Notes: generated by a model from the sequence alone, not told the origin. A DNA stretch of 64,000 nt from Datisca glomerata (GCA_003255025.1 QANY01004770.1:791790-855789); one strand, 5' to 3'. Counted from the stretch's first letter, positions 21,180 to 33,608 are shown. Made by a program: numbers and translations.

Positions 21180-24100
21180 GTGTGAGTATAAAATATACTC
21201 AATAAATATTTTTTACACAGTATATAACAAACACATACGCGTCCAAACTATTTTTTAAATCTTAGTTGGCAAAAACGTTCTGTTTCGGCCATTCCGTCCG
21301 GAACATTCTGGTTCTGTGGGAATTGAAATGATATGGGGAGGGTCTAATTTGTCGGCCTAAATTTCGATCTGTTTGGGCTGGTGAACGAGAGAAACTGGGA
21401 ATGGGCCGAAACGCCGAAATTGCTTCTCTCCAACTATATCTCTTTGTGGGTTTTCCTCTGAATGGGAGGATTTTCGATTCTTGGTAATAAAAAGGTGAAA
21501 GATGCAGACTTGTTACTCACTTTTCAACAAGCTGAACAAGTTTGGGCGGGGGAGGGGACGAAATGGGGTTTCACAAGGGAAGGGTTCGTAACTGGGGTTC
21601 ATCACTGGTTCACGACTATGGTGGAATTTTCACCATAATCGTGATTTTCTATATAAGAACAAAGTATATCAGATTCTCATTTACTCAATTGATGGGTTTT
21701 AATGCTGTAGCTTGACTGTAAGCAATGTAAGCTTTTCAAGTCTAGTAATCAACGCTTGGACTTGATTACCAGTCATTTGCTCATTGTAAGTGCATGAAAT
21801 ATGTAGAAATGATTAAAAAGTTTGATACTTTCTCATTTCTATTCTTTAAATCAAGCTGTCTGTAGAAGAAAAAGAAGAGGTTTTTTGCGCCATTTATTTG
21901 GATTTTCTTGTCCATCAAAAAATAGTTTAATTGTTTATTTCTTAGTGTCTGAATTTTCTGGATTGGCAAGTGGATCTTTATCTGAATATTAATTATTAAA
22001 ATCAACCATGCCCTGAAATTAAAAAACGAACATAGTTCGGTACTAGATCAATCTGGTGTTTTAGATCAACTTCAAAATATCTCTAGTGTTTTTCGTTGGT
22101 TCGTGATTCTAGATTAAATTTGTATTTTAGCTCACTCACTTGTATTGCTGTATGTAAACTTCTACGGGTGGTGTGAGTTTGTCTGAGCTTGCTACTTTTT
22201 CTGTTCACCACGATTGTTTAGAAACTTAAAATTTCTAGTTAGTCTGGAATCAGCACCTCTGGCACAACAGTATTCAATTTAGTAGCTTGATTTTGTAATG
22301 TCTATGGTCTGTGTTAATTAGTTCTGGTACATGAAACAGAGTATTTCCATTTGAATTTCCATTTCCAAGATTGATTGTGCACTCTTTATAGTATTAGTTC
22401 TATGTTAATTGTGCCTTCTTTACGGTATTAGTTTTGGGTAGAAATGATCATCACGCAAACGGTTAATGTTATTTAATATGATGATATGATAAACAATTGA
22501 TTCAATTTTTTCTTAGTTATATTATGTATAATAAATTTTATAATATTATTTTAGATAACCGAATTTTTTTTTTGAAATGGAACATCAGAATATTAAAATA
22601 TCCAAATTGTTCTTTTTGTTTTTTCAAAAACTAAAATGACTATCGGATTGAAATTGACTACTATGCTTTAAATCATTGATATAAGTATTGCATTTGACAT
22701 ACGCTTTATAAATCATTTAATCACGCTATTTCCTTTGCTTTTAGCATTACATCATTTCTATGCATTCTTTTGATCACATTCATTTATTTACTTTAAATAT
22801 TTTTTACATTTTTCATTATATTCTTGCTTTACATTTTCAGCTAGTTTACTTGTATAATGTTTAGTTAATCAAAGGCAGTGAACCATTATTACGGAAACTT
22901 GTTCTACTACCGGATCTTTGAGTAATATCATTAGACAAGCTAAATGATTATTCATTAACATTAACATTTCACTAATTAAACATTGTCAAGTTCCTCGGTC
23001 CCCCACGTCCTATTTTCCTCTCTTCCATTTCATGGCATAAACACATTCATTACCATAAGGATATATACATATCATTAACAACACAATAATATACAATTAA
23101 GAGTTCATTCACAATTAAATTATCGCATATGTGCGATTCATTTACAAAGAAACAAACAAGAGTACCACGACATACAATCACCCATAAGAAATTTTCAGAA
23201 TATTATAATATTTTAAGTATGCCTAAAATTCTACTTACTTGAATCTTGAGTAGTTCAAACAATCAACTCGAAGAACCTGGAATGTATTAGATTCTAATTC
23301 TTTTAATGATGCCTTATTCATTCCAAAACAAATTCTAGCTTTAGGCTAATGTACCTAAATCTTGATGTCCAATTCTCTTTTTACACATCATATCCATTAA
23401 GAACAATAGTTCCTTTACTTTCCACTATAACATGTTGATATCTCAATTACTATAAAATTTTCAAACTCAACCAATATTCTTAAAAATCTTAATATTACAT
23501 CCTAACTTACCTTAATTTTCGAAAGATCTAATGCAATAGATTCCAACTTCCGTCCATTTTGGTCAAAAATCTATGTAACATTGAAACGTAACAATATTTA
23601 ACAATTATCCTTCTTAGGGCATAATTGAAAATTTGATATCTATAGGCACATTTCGGAAAAACTTACCCATACGATGTCCAATCTTAGTACAAGACATACC
23701 AATGCGTAAGGGTATTGAGAGGAGTCCAAAAATGGCATTCGTTTCGAATGGGTACGTCAGAGATATCCATATCTAAATTTTCAATTTTTCTGATAATATT
23801 TAATTATTCTGACATCCAAACGAAGAAACTAACGTCAGATGTAGAGTGAAAGTGGAAGAGAGAGATGAGATGAATTGGTTGATGGTGGTGACCAGCCAGA
23901 AAGTCGTTGGACGATGAAAATGTCACCGGTGAAAACTTACTTCCTTCGCTGGAGCTTCATCGGTGCTCGGATGGTTGTGAAATTAGTCTTGATAGAAAGG
24001 TGACAACGAGAGCTTTTCCATTGATACCAAGATCGCCATGATCGAACCACTAGAGATGGAGATATCACCAGTTAAGGTTTCTGGCATCTATTTCTCTCTC

Positions 24101-24270
24101 TGTTCTCTTTATTTCTCTTTCATTATAAACACTCTCTCTCCTCCAAAACCCTAATAGCCTCTTTCTTATCTCTCCTTTTTTAAATTATTGTTTTTGTTAT
24201 ATTCTTCCACAATTTAGAATATTATCCTAATTAAGAAAATCCATAACTTGATATATCCTTTTCATCTTTA
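21180..24270 (-). repeat. Partial 3' LTR of the second gypsy element (with hAT insert)
   Basis: 21180-21261 matches 26398-26478, and 22667-24270 matches about 26476-28220 (shared GTGAGTATAA, ATTTGRCATACRCTTTATAA and CCATTTTGG/TTTCGAATGGGTA words). The two arms are separated by a hAT element. Both ends of this LTR copy are missing relative to the right copy. Confidence 0.75.
21262..22666. mobile_element. hAT-type transposon, 1,405 bp, TSD TTTAAATC
   Basis: The 8-bp duplication TTTAAATC stands at 21254-21261 and 22667-22674. The other LTR copy shows the uninterrupted site near 26476. Termini are imperfect inverted repeats (TTAGTTGGCAAAAACG; inner strand of the right end GCATAGTAGTCAATTTC). No transposase is readable, so it is non-autonomous. 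Its ends match those of 35408-35910, so both belong to one family. Confidence 0.85.
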
Positions 24271-26039
24271 GTTTTAAGTGAGACTTTCACATTCCAATTA
24301 AACCAGCAGAATCATGATACAAGAAATATCTATAAATCTGAAAATCAAGAGACCAGGACCCACCTATTATGAATCCTTTTTAAACTTAATTAATAGTATT
24401 CCAATCTTATAAAATTTTTATATGGATATGTTGTTCACATCCTAGAATTTACATAAAACAAATACTAACAACTTGTTCCACATAGCTAATATTCCTTAAC
24501 AAAATCAACACTTAGGTGAATCCAATGTTCATCCTTAAATTCTAGAGTAAGGTCACATACCATTGATAAGAACGATGATGCCTTACTCAAGAATATAATC
24601 AAATATTCAGTTTTTTCAATTAGCTGAATATAAATAGAATATAGTTTCTCAACTATCAGTTTCCGATTCTTGTTAAGAATATCATTCCAACTTTGAAATG
24701 TTAGATCTTAAATATAACAACCATCACTCAATTTATTCAAACACACAATAAAATCCCCGTACACTTAACTTATCATATCTAGCCTCACGAAGGTTCTTAT
24801 AAATCCATTTCCTTATCCCCTTAAAACGAGAATAACAAATTTATGCGTATCATAATAAGAAATATTTCCAAAAATTATGCCATGTTTCCTCCCATGATAT
24901 GTAACTACAAAATCTTGTATACATGTCAATTTCATAAAGTTATCCAAAATTCAAATAATGATAACTTTCATATATGCACAACACATGCAAATCCAAATAA
25001 ATTCTCTCCGTCTTAACTTAAGTTGTTAATTCCCCACTCTCTTTTTTCTTGTCGTATCTAAAGGTCAAACTTTGAAAACATTAAAGCACCTTGTAGTTGG
25101 TAAAAAAAAATAGTTTATTCTCAAAAGTGGATCTTTATTCTTCACAAAGAGTTTATTAGGTTCTCTATAGTCAAAGTAGAGTCTAATGGGTCCATTCTTC
25201 TTCTTCATGAACAAAATAAGTGTATCAAAAGATGAAACATTAGGTCTTATAAATTTTTTATCATTCAATACTTTAGTTCCCCCTTAAGCTCACTAAATTC
25301 CTCTAGTATCATATAACAAGGTGTTCTAGAATTTAGTTTTAAGCAATGCTACAAATATGAGTCTTGATCTAACAGTCTGATCGTAATCTTTTTAGATCAT
25401 GAGATAAGATTCTTGGGCAGTTTTCGAACAATCTTGTTATCCTAATAAATATTTTTGATTTTCAAGTATCCATCACCCTATCAGGAGATCTCAAAGTCAC
25501 ATTGTCTATGAGAGGTCATTCTTGCTAAACAAATAACGTTGAGGTAGATGACGACAAATCAAACCTCTAGTTTACATTTTTAAGGTTGAAAGCACATCAC
25601 TGTTAAGAGATTAAACTATTAATCAAATCATGCAAGGACAAAAAACTATCGCTTCATGACATGCTCTATTCTTGATTGGAAGGTCCATGACTTAGTACAC
25701 TAACCATAACGTGAAGTAACTCTCAATGAGAACAAATTTCATCTACAGTCAACAATTTAATATTCATGCACATCAAATCATACTATCATCAATCATGTGG
25801 ATAAGCAAATTTATATAACAATACAATCATCATTCTCAAGATCTTGTTCATAATGGTCTTGTAAATATTCATGTACGCATATGCCAATACATTAAATAAA
25901 ATATAACAACATCAATTAATAAACAAACGTAAACATTTAAAACACTCTAATTTCTAACACAGACTTCTCGAAACCACTTCAAAAAAATATATTTTAAAAG
26001 TGTATTGAATCTCAAAATCGTTAGCTTTGATATCAAGCT
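24271..26039 (-). pseudogene. Gypsy internal remnant with an RT fragment at 25065-25300
   Basis: At 25268-25065 the minus strand reads KKFIRPNVSSFDTLILFMKK, then RLYFDYREPNKLFVKNKDPLLRI. This is the RT segment before the catalytic YXDD box, with the usual CIDYRELN changed to YFDYREPN. Little else is readable; the YXDD box, RNase H and integrase are absent. It lies between the two LTR copies, in the orientation they predict. Inactive. Confidence 0.7.
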
Positions 26040-28467
26040 GTAACACCCCGAAAGCTGATTGAGGTTACTTCGATAATTTACTTAATATTTCAGAAGCTAG
26101 GTCAAATTTTTTCCTTTTAAAAACAATTCAATTCATTTGCGGTATTTATTGAAACAACACATTCATTAAAGAAAAACCCAAAACACATTTATGAAATTTT
26201 ATGATAAAAAATTCATAGAAAAACTTCATTAAGCTTAAATAATATTTCAAAGATCTTTCATAAATAATAAATTAAAATCAACTTTAAAATAAAAATGGCT
26301 CAACTAATTAAACATAATTTCTCTTCTCTTACCAAAATGACTAACCACACTCTTCACATTCATCATCATCATTCATCATATGAAAATATAATATAAAATA
26401 GGGTGAGTATAATATATACTGAAGAAGTAGAATTTTACACATGCATAGCAAACGCATGCACATTCAAGTCTATTTTAAATCATTAACATAAGTATTGTAT
26501 TTGGCATACACTTTATAAATCATTTAATCACATTATTTTCTTTGCTTTAACATTACATTTTTCATTACATTATTTTGATCACATTCATTTATTTACTTTA
26601 AATATCTTTACATTTTTCATTATATTCTTTCTTTATTTTTTTCGCGAGCTCACTTGTGTAATATTTAGCCAATCAGAGGCAATAACCATTATTACAGAAA
26701 CCTACTCGACTACCAGATCCTTGATAATATCATTGGTCAAGACAAACGATCATTCATTAACATTAACATTAACCATTGTCAGGTCCGCCAGTCCCCAGTG
26801 TCTCATTTCTCACTCACCCATTTCTTGGCATAAAACACACATGGTCTTTTAAATTTTTGTTTATATATTTATCATTTTCATTTAATAAACCTTAACATGT
26901 GAGCATATACATATTCTCATTCATTATTATAAGGATATATACACATCATTAACAACATAGTAATATACAATTAAGAGTTCAATCAAAATTAAATCATCAC
27001 ATATGTGCGATTCACTTACAAAGAAACAAAGAAGAGCACCACGACATACAATCACTCATCAAAACTTTTTAGAGTATCACAGTAGCTTAAATATGCCTAA
27101 AATTCTACTTATCTCGAATCCTAAGTAGCTCAAACAATCAACTCGAAGAACCTGAAATATAGTTAGATTCTAATTCTTTTAATAATGCATTATTCCTTTC
27201 AAAATGACTTCCAGCTTTATGCTAATGTACCTAAGTCTCGTCATACAATTCTCTTTTTACACATCACATACATTAATAACAATAGTTCTTTTACTTTCAC
27301 TAAAACATGTTCTCATTTATGAATTTTGATATCTCAATTACTATAAAATTTTCAAACTCTAACAATATTCTAAAAAATATTAATATTCCATCCTAACTTA
27401 CCTTAATTTTCAGAAGTTCCAACTAATGACAAAGATTTCAACTTGCATTCATTTTGCTGCAAAACCTATGTAACATCCAAACGTCATGATATCTATCATT
27501 TAACCTTAGGCAGAATTGAAGTTTTGAGTACTATAGGGGCATTTCAGTCAACTTACACATACGGTGCCCAATCCGAACACGATAGTACCAATGCATAGAG
27601 GGTTTGAGAGGAGTCCCAAAATGGCATTCATTTCGAATGGGTATGTAAGAGATATCCGAATCTGAATTCTAAAGTTTTTTATAACATTTAATTATTCTGA
27701 CATCGAAACTAAGAAATTAATGTCGAACATAGGGTGAAAATGGAAAAGGGAAATGAAAGGAATTAGCTGATAGTGGTGGCCGATCAGAAAAGTCGCCAGA
27801 TAGAGGAAACGTCACCAGCAAAAAATTAGTTCCTTTGTTACAGTTTAATGGGTGCTCGGATGTTCATGAAATTATTCTTGACAGAAAGGTGACGACGAGA
27901 TCTTTTCATTGCTACCAAGATCGTAATGATCAAACTATCGTAATGATCAAACCACTGGAGATGAAGATATCATTGGTTAAAGTTTCCGACAACTATTTCT
28001 CTCTCTTCCTTATTTTCTCTTTCTCTCTCTTCCTTATTTTCTCTTTCTCTCTCTTTCATTGTCAACACTCTCTCTCCTCCAAAACCTTAATCGCCTCTTT
28101 CTTATCTCTCATTCTTTTTCTTTTACTTTTTTTAATTATTCACTTTATTATCTTCTTCTATAATTTACAATATTACCCTAATTAAGAAATTTTTTAAGTT
28201 GATATCTCTTTTTCATCTTAGCTCCAATTGAAAAATCAAAAATACTGTTAAATTCATCTATTTGAGCTTTTCAATTTAAGTCAATACTGCATATAAAAAT
28301 ATTACATTCATAAAATTCTTAACTTTTAATCGTATACTCATCAGATAACAACTTAAAGTGCGATTCAATGAGAAACTCTCACATGTTCCTAAAATAATAG
28401 GATAATCATTCAATCTCACTCTAGTGTTACCCTTAGATTTAATACGATTAATAAATATTCGATGTTA
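26040..28467 (-). repeat. 5' LTR of the second gypsy element
   Basis: 2,428 bp with termini TGTAACACC and GATGTTACA, the TGTTACA-type inverted termini seen in long plant gypsy LTRs. It contains a pyrimidine-rich block (27995-28110) and the counterpart of the left LTR copy. Its right end abuts copia RNase H at 28468. No TSD can be checked because the left end is deleted. Confidence 0.75.
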
Positions 28468-28790
28468 CAATACCAATTACTGAAGCTTGCAACGAAATGC
28501 TCTGAAGGAAGATGTTTTTGCAAGAGTTAGTGTTCAAGCAGCAAAAATACATATTGTATAGTGACAGTTAGAGTGTTATTCATCTTAGTAAGAATCTGAC
28601 ATTCCATTTTAGTTCAAAGCACATTAATGTGAGATATTATTGGATACATGATAAGTTGAACGAGAAGTAATTGAAGATTCAAAAAATCCATACAGATAAT
28701 AATGGGTTAGACATGATAACAAGACCTTACCCAAAGAGAAGCATGAGGTACGTAGGAAGCTGGTAGGCATGATGTTCACCTCCAACTAAT
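28468..28790 (+). pseudogene. Composite copia: RNase H C-terminus
   Basis: The + strand reads ITEACNEML, LQELVFKQQKYILYSDS, SVIHLSKN, SSKHINVRYYWIHDKL and DMITRPYPK, the end of copia RNase H, with a few stops (for example near 28505). It is the last coding part of the 3037-29582 element. The reverse transcriptase that should precede it is missing. Confidence 0.85.
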
Positions 28791-28804
28791 AAGGAAAGGG
28801 AGTT
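28791..28804 (+). other. Polypurine tract of the composite copia
   Basis: AAGGAAAGGGAGTT lies directly before the 3' LTR start TGTTGAGCG, as expected for the plus-strand primer. Confidence 0.8.
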
Positions 28805-29582
28805 TGTTGAGCGTCCCTCCTATTGGAGGAGATTGGGATTCCTTTAAGTGCAACGAAGCAAAGCTCAAATTATGAGGTCTAGTTTATTCGGTCATGTTTT
28901 TGTCATGACACAAATTGAATTGTTTTAGCCCTATGCACCAATCGAATTATTTTAGGTGGTGGTGCGTGTTTGGTGCGGGTGAGGATTTTTAGATGTCTTT
29001 AATTCAACAACTGGAAGCTTCTTGATGGGCAATTTTTATGCGTCTAGGTTAGGTGTTTTAGTAACCATAGAAGAGAAAAGTGGATGTGAGGTGAGCGAAA
29101 GAAAATTTTGAGAAAATAGGGAAAAATTGTCACATGGTTACAATAAATTTTTGCTCTCATCTTCTTTGTAATCTGAGTGTGTCTTCATGTGTTCATGCAA
29201 TCATCTTCAATGATAATTTCTCTATCATCTCTACTATTGTGGTTTTGATTATCTCTTTATTTGGTTAAGTTTATTCTAGTGTATCCACTGTTATTGGTGA
29301 TGTAGATAATCTATTTGATTGGTATAATGCTCTAATTTTATCTAAAGAAGAACTTGTTGCAATCCCATTAATTTTTTACAGTGGAGATATTATTCGGAGA
29401 TAATCCCGTGATTTTTTCCCTCACACGGAGGATTTTTCACATTAAATCGGGTGTCCTATTTTTCTACTTTCCTATGATAGGTTAATTAATCCATTTGAGA
29501 ATTATTTTTCTATGAATTAAGTTGATTCGATAGATTACAATAATAGTGATTTGTGTCTTTGGGGTTTGCTAGAATCCCAACA
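28805..29582 (+). repeat. 3' LTR of the composite copia
   Basis: 778 bp, TGTTGAGCG to CCCAACA, followed by the TSD CTTTA at 29583-29587. It lacks the insert found in the 5' LTR and so shows the empty site ATTATTTTAG at 28946-28955. Confidence 0.88.
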
Positions 29583-29587
29583 CTTTA

Positions 29588-30180
29588 GACACTCTAACGA
29601 TGTTAGCACAAACCACACCCTATCTTATTTTCATCATCACAGTCTACCTTGAGTCTTCTCTTCGAACATGAGTATATGTTTGCTCCACTATAGAAAATGG
29701 TTATATATAAAGTGCATCACTCTGGATTCTTGTAGAATCAGCTTAAATTTTTAGATGTTAGTTTTACACTCCATGGATTGGGAAACAAAAATTGCTTTCC
29801 CTCCATAAATTTTGAAGGTCATTGTAGTGTGTTTCAGTAGACCCACCACTTTTTCACATTCTAGTCACCTATCTCTTGAGGTTATACACCTGAGAAGTAT
29901 CGATGCCATCATCATACATCATAACCATGATATCCCTTGTTGTTCTGGTTGTTAGGAATTAGATGAAGTTGCTAGTCATGCTTGGGGTCTATGGAGTTGA
30001 TCAAACACCCCTTCACAATCGAGTTTGGGATCTCCATTTTCTAAAAGGTAGTTTGTTGGCTGGTATTAAGGAGTATTCTCATTAGTATAACCCAATTTAT
30101 CTTTTTAAAAGATATACATCACAAGTAGTGAAAGAGTTTATCACGCTTAGGTTGAGGATTAACAAGAAAACAATTAAGAG
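29588..30180. other. Unassigned sequence left of a copia relic
   Basis: No coding domain recognised. It may include the start of the copia LTR that ends at 30740 (a TGTTAGG word stands at 29950), but no matching duplication supports that start. Confidence 0.3.
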
Positions 30181-30741
30181 ATTAAAAAGGTTTAAGTACT
30201 AAGGTGTCATTTAGAGCCAAGCTTAATAAAAAAGAAAACTAACTCACTTACATGTGGACTAGCGTGATTCAGCATGGAGTTGAGCTTGGTTATATGATGC
30301 ATGCTCGATCAATAGATGTATGTGATTTTAGGAGCTTTCTTCGAAGAATCTTGCGCTCTTTAGTGTTTTATTACTCATGAGAAAATTGAGCGATTGCACG
30401 AAGGAGAGGTCTTCTCTCTTCGTGTTCTTTATTGAGTTTGTGAGATAGTGTGAGGGGTGATTCTATGAGAATGTGTGGCTGAGTAATCTCTATGTAATTT
30501 CTTTACTGTGTTTAGTGCATTGGAGTTCTTGTTTTTGGAGCTCAAAGCTAGATGTAGGCTTGTTTATAGCTAAACCAGCTTTGTAGTTTCTCCTTCTTCC
30601 TTGTGATCTCGTTCTTTCTCTCCTTTTTTACTAGTTTATATTTCTAGTTATAGAGGATTGCTTGGAGATTCCTCTCATTTATGATTATAGTTTGAATTTA
30701 AGATAGAATTGAGTTGGGTTAGGTTGAACTAAACCTAACAG

Positions 30742-30754
30742 CGGTTTCGAAGCC
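30742..30754 (+). other. Primer binding site of the copia relic
   Basis: CGGTTTCGAAGCC follows the LTR end within two bases and matches the initiator tRNA-Met complement at nine of thirteen positions. Confidence 0.5.
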
Positions 30755-30789
30755 TTGGTTAAATGGTAAAGGAACTCAATTCAGGGGTC

Positions 30790-31464
30790 TTAATCTCAAA
30801 CCAAGTCATGGCAGAACCTAAGGATGACATCTTGACTAAAGACTCTTTGAGTGACAAAGATTCTTCAAAAGCAATCTCGAAGGAAAAAGAACCTGAAATC
30901 AAGCAAAAGTTAGATGAATAGAAGAAGTTGATATAGAGAAGAGTGGAAGCAGCTATAAAGAATCTGAGGAACAAGGTACTTAAGAATATGTGAAGCTAAT
31001 AGACTAGGAGGAGGATATAAGTTGGTACACTATGAGCATAATGGGGTTTACACGCTTTGATGTAGACAAATTCAATGGGACATAGGACTTTGGTATATGG
31101 AGGAGGAAGATTATGGCACTCTTGGCACGACAAAGAGTCTTGAATGCCTTGGAAGATCCAAGATCTAAAATGCTTGAGATAACATTAGGTGCGATTATCC
31201 TCAATCTAGATGCTAATACTAATGGAGGTCAATGAGGATGATACAACTGCAAAGGTTTGAGAGAAGCTTGACTCTCTACATGAAGAAGTCTTTCACCAAC
31301 AAGATTTATGTGAAAGAAAGACTATTTGGTTTCAATATGGATACTGCCAAGACCCTGGAGCTGAATCTTGATGATTTTAAATGAATGACTATTGAGCTGG
31401 CTAACTTAGAGGGAAATGAAAATCTAAGCAGTGAGAATAAGGCAATAATCCTGTTGAACTGTCT
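30790..31464 (+). pseudogene. Copia gag relic
   Basis: A frame starts at the ATG near 30829 (MAEPKDDILTKDS) but soon hits stops. Further pieces read as copia gag of the UBN2 type: a GIWRRKIMALLA-like region near 31090-31120, DTAKTLEQNLDDF-like near 31337, and TIELANLEGNENLS, NKAIILLNCL up to 31460. It ends inside the conserved ILLNCLP motif at the deletion joint with the LTR. Confidence 0.75.
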
Positions 31465-31622
31465 ACTAGATGTAGGATTGTTTATAGCCGAACTAGTATA
31501 AACTCTTTGTGCCTTTTCCTTCTTCTTGTGATCTCTTTCTTTCTCTCATTTTTTGCTGGTTTATATTTCTTGTTATAGAGGACTACTTCGAGATTATTCT
31601 CAATTGTGATTATAGTTTGAAT

Positions 31623-32735
31623 TAGGGGTGTAAGTAAAATTGATAAAACTGACCGAACAGATTAGAACCGAGTCGGTTCGGTCGGCTCATGTATTATAGT
31701 CGACTTGATTTAGTTTTAGTGTAGTAAAAAACATGATATTCGATTCGGCCTGTGATTTTTTGTGTAAAACCACGCCGAACCGCTTATATATATATGTACT
31801 CCCTGCTTTTCGCAAACCTTCAATCTTTAACTTTCATTTTACGCATCCCATCCCATCACTGTCTCTTTCTACACTCATACTCTCTCTACTCATTCTCACC
31901 CATTCTCTCTTTCGAACGTTCACTCTTCCTTCTCTCAATGAATCCCTTCTCTCAACCATTCTTTCGTCTATCTCAAAGCAGCCCTTCTCAATCTCAAGTT
32001 TTCAATGCATTCTCTCTTCTCTCAAGCACTCCCTCTCTTTGAAGTCTGGACTTATTCCCTCTCTCTCTACCCTAGCCCTCAACCTATGTCTCTCTGTGGG
32101 TTTGCAAATTTATGAGAGTTATAGAAAAAATCATAAAACTCATTTTTTATAGATTAAACGAAGAGATCTCAGATTTGCAACAAAGAAGGGTGTGTCCTGC
32201 ACAAAGAAATATAGAGAGAATTCTACCTAAAGAATCTTCATCAATGTCTCTCCCTCTAGGGTCTAAATGCATGAAGGATATGATTACGTAGATGATTCAT
32301 CACTGTTTTTTTCTTACTCATGTTCAATGTCAAGCTCGTTTTCTTGAGATCTCAGGGAAGTGCTAAGTTGTTGTGCTTTTTTATTTATTTATCTCCGATA
32401 TTCACTATTTTTTCTTGAGAAATCTTGTATTCATTGTTGAAATCGAAAGACATAGCTTAAAGGGGTTCTGATTCTTTTTTATGGTATTCTTGTTGCACCT
32501 AATGATATTTTTTACTTGTTTTCTCTATGAAACTCAGATTTTCTACTTGATTATCTCTTTGAAAGTCGGGTTTTCTACTTCAATATTTGGGTATTCTCAC
32601 ATTTTCTAGGCTTAATTCGGCTCGGCTTCTAGACATACTTTAGTTCACTTGATTTACATTCATAAAACACCGTATTTACGGTTCAGTTTGAAAAGACCCT
32701 CTAAACTGAGACGAACTGAACCGATTACACTCCTA
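31623..32735. mobile_element. hAT-type transposon, 1,113 bp, TSD GTTTGAAT
   Basis: GTTTGAAT stands at 31615-31622 and 32736-32743; the 5' LTR has the intact site near 30691-30698. Terminal inverted repeats are TAGGGGTGTAAG and, on the opposite strand, TAGGAGTGTAATCGG. Subterminal GGTTCGGTT-type words cluster at both ends. The interior has a TATATATA box near 31787 followed by a pyrimidine-rich block, which produces long chance frames at 31733-32152. No transposase is seen. Confidence 0.88.
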
Positions 32736-32786
32736 GTTTGAATTTTAGATAAAATTGAGTTGAGTTAGGTTGAACTAAACCTAACA

Positions 32787-33608
32787 GTTGGTTTCATCCA
32801 ACCTGATGCCGATACGTGCAATGAAAGAATCATAGTTCGATATCTATATCTGAGTTTGGGTCAATACTTGTACCGTTCTAGATGTCGGGTCTTAAAGGAT
32901 TATTTTAGTGGAGTTTTCTCTGTATGGTTGGATCGTGGTGGTTGGTTGAATATTTTTGGTTTGAAAGTTTAGAAAAGAATTCTGGGTTCTCAATTTTCAT
33001 ACCATATTAAAAATAAGTATTTCATTCATAATGTTCTATACAAAGAATAGAAAATATTTTGCCTATACAAGGAAGTATTATATGAAGGAAACTATTTAAA
33101 AGAAGAGCCAAATTTACATAAGGTAACTAAATCTCCTTCACTAATTACATTCAATTTAGAGAATTAACAGCTCACACACACTAAGGTGGTGTTGGTGTTT
33201 AAAAGAATGGTACATATAATGTAATGCAACTAAGAATGGAAATAGAAAAAAAATGAAGTATAAGGAGGAGAGATTACCAATAGAGACTGAAAGAGTAGGA
33301 ATATGAATTAAGAATGAAATGTGAATTACATGAAAGAAATATATGAGTGATGATTCATGTACCTATATAAAACTTGTTTCATTTTTAAGCAATTCCATTC
33401 AATAACTGAACACAAGAATGAATATTTATAAATAACACAATAATTATTTTGATTCTTATTATCAATAACCTTATAAGAAAAACTTATTAGTGTAGTTCAA
33501 TTACATTCCATTATTATCTTAAATTCATAAATATTCAATTATAAAATGTTGGACATAGTCTTACGAAACCACGCCTAGCAGACATGTGCTATATATAACT
33601 AGTTTTAA
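32787..33608. other. Intergenic AT-rich sequence, nothing recognised
   Basis: No gene, RNA or element terminus could be supported between the copia relic and the MITE candidate. Confidence 0.4.

Larger units (their letters stand above)
21180..28467 (-). mobile_element. Second Ty3/gypsy element, truncated, inside the copia body
   Basis: The right LTR (26040-28467) has intact-looking termini TGTAACACCCCG and GATGTTACA. A partial second LTR copy occupies 21180 to about 24270. Only about 1.8 kb lies between them, with one recognisable RT fragment (25065-25300, minus), so most of gag-pol is gone. The copia RNase H resumes directly after 28467. The left LTR lacks its outer end (the counterpart of 26040-26398) and the adjacent copia lacks RT, so one deletion probably removed both. 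Confidence 0.75.
3037..29582 (+). mobile_element. Composite Ty1/copia retrotransposon split by nested insertions
   Basis: Two LTRs beginning TGTTG(G/A)GCGTCCCTCC and ending CAACA/TAACA face the same way at 3037-4665 and 28805-29582, flanked by the TSD CTTTA. Between them, in order on the + strand, lie a primer binding site, gag with a CCHC knuckle, protease, integrase N-terminus and RNase H. These pieces are separated by large foreign blocks (5664-20474 and 21180-28467). Reverse transcriptase and most of integrase are missing, and the surviving reading frame has stops and frameshifts. It cannot be autonomous. The matching TSD shows that all other elements inside arrived after this copia. Confidence 0.85.
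30181..32786 (+). mobile_element. Internally deleted copia relic with a hAT in its 3' LTR
   Basis: A 5' LTR ends AAACCTAACA at 30740 and is followed by a tRNA-Met-like primer site and gag. Gag stops at about 31464, where sequence matching the 5' LTR from 30549 onward begins. That second, partial LTR runs to CTAACA at 32786, interrupted by the hAT 31623-32735. Protease, integrase, RT, RNase H and the start of the 3' LTR are therefore deleted. The left boundary is not resolved. Confidence 0.7.

Noticed and set aside
29950..29960. TGTTAGG as start of the copia relic's 5' LTR
   Set aside because: The flanking five bases (CTGGT) do not match those after the 3' LTR (GTTGG), so the boundary could not be confirmed.
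31733..32152. 139-codon + strand frame
   Set aside because: It lies inside a hAT element in a pyrimidine-rich stretch, with Leu/Ser-rich low-complexity translation and no domain.
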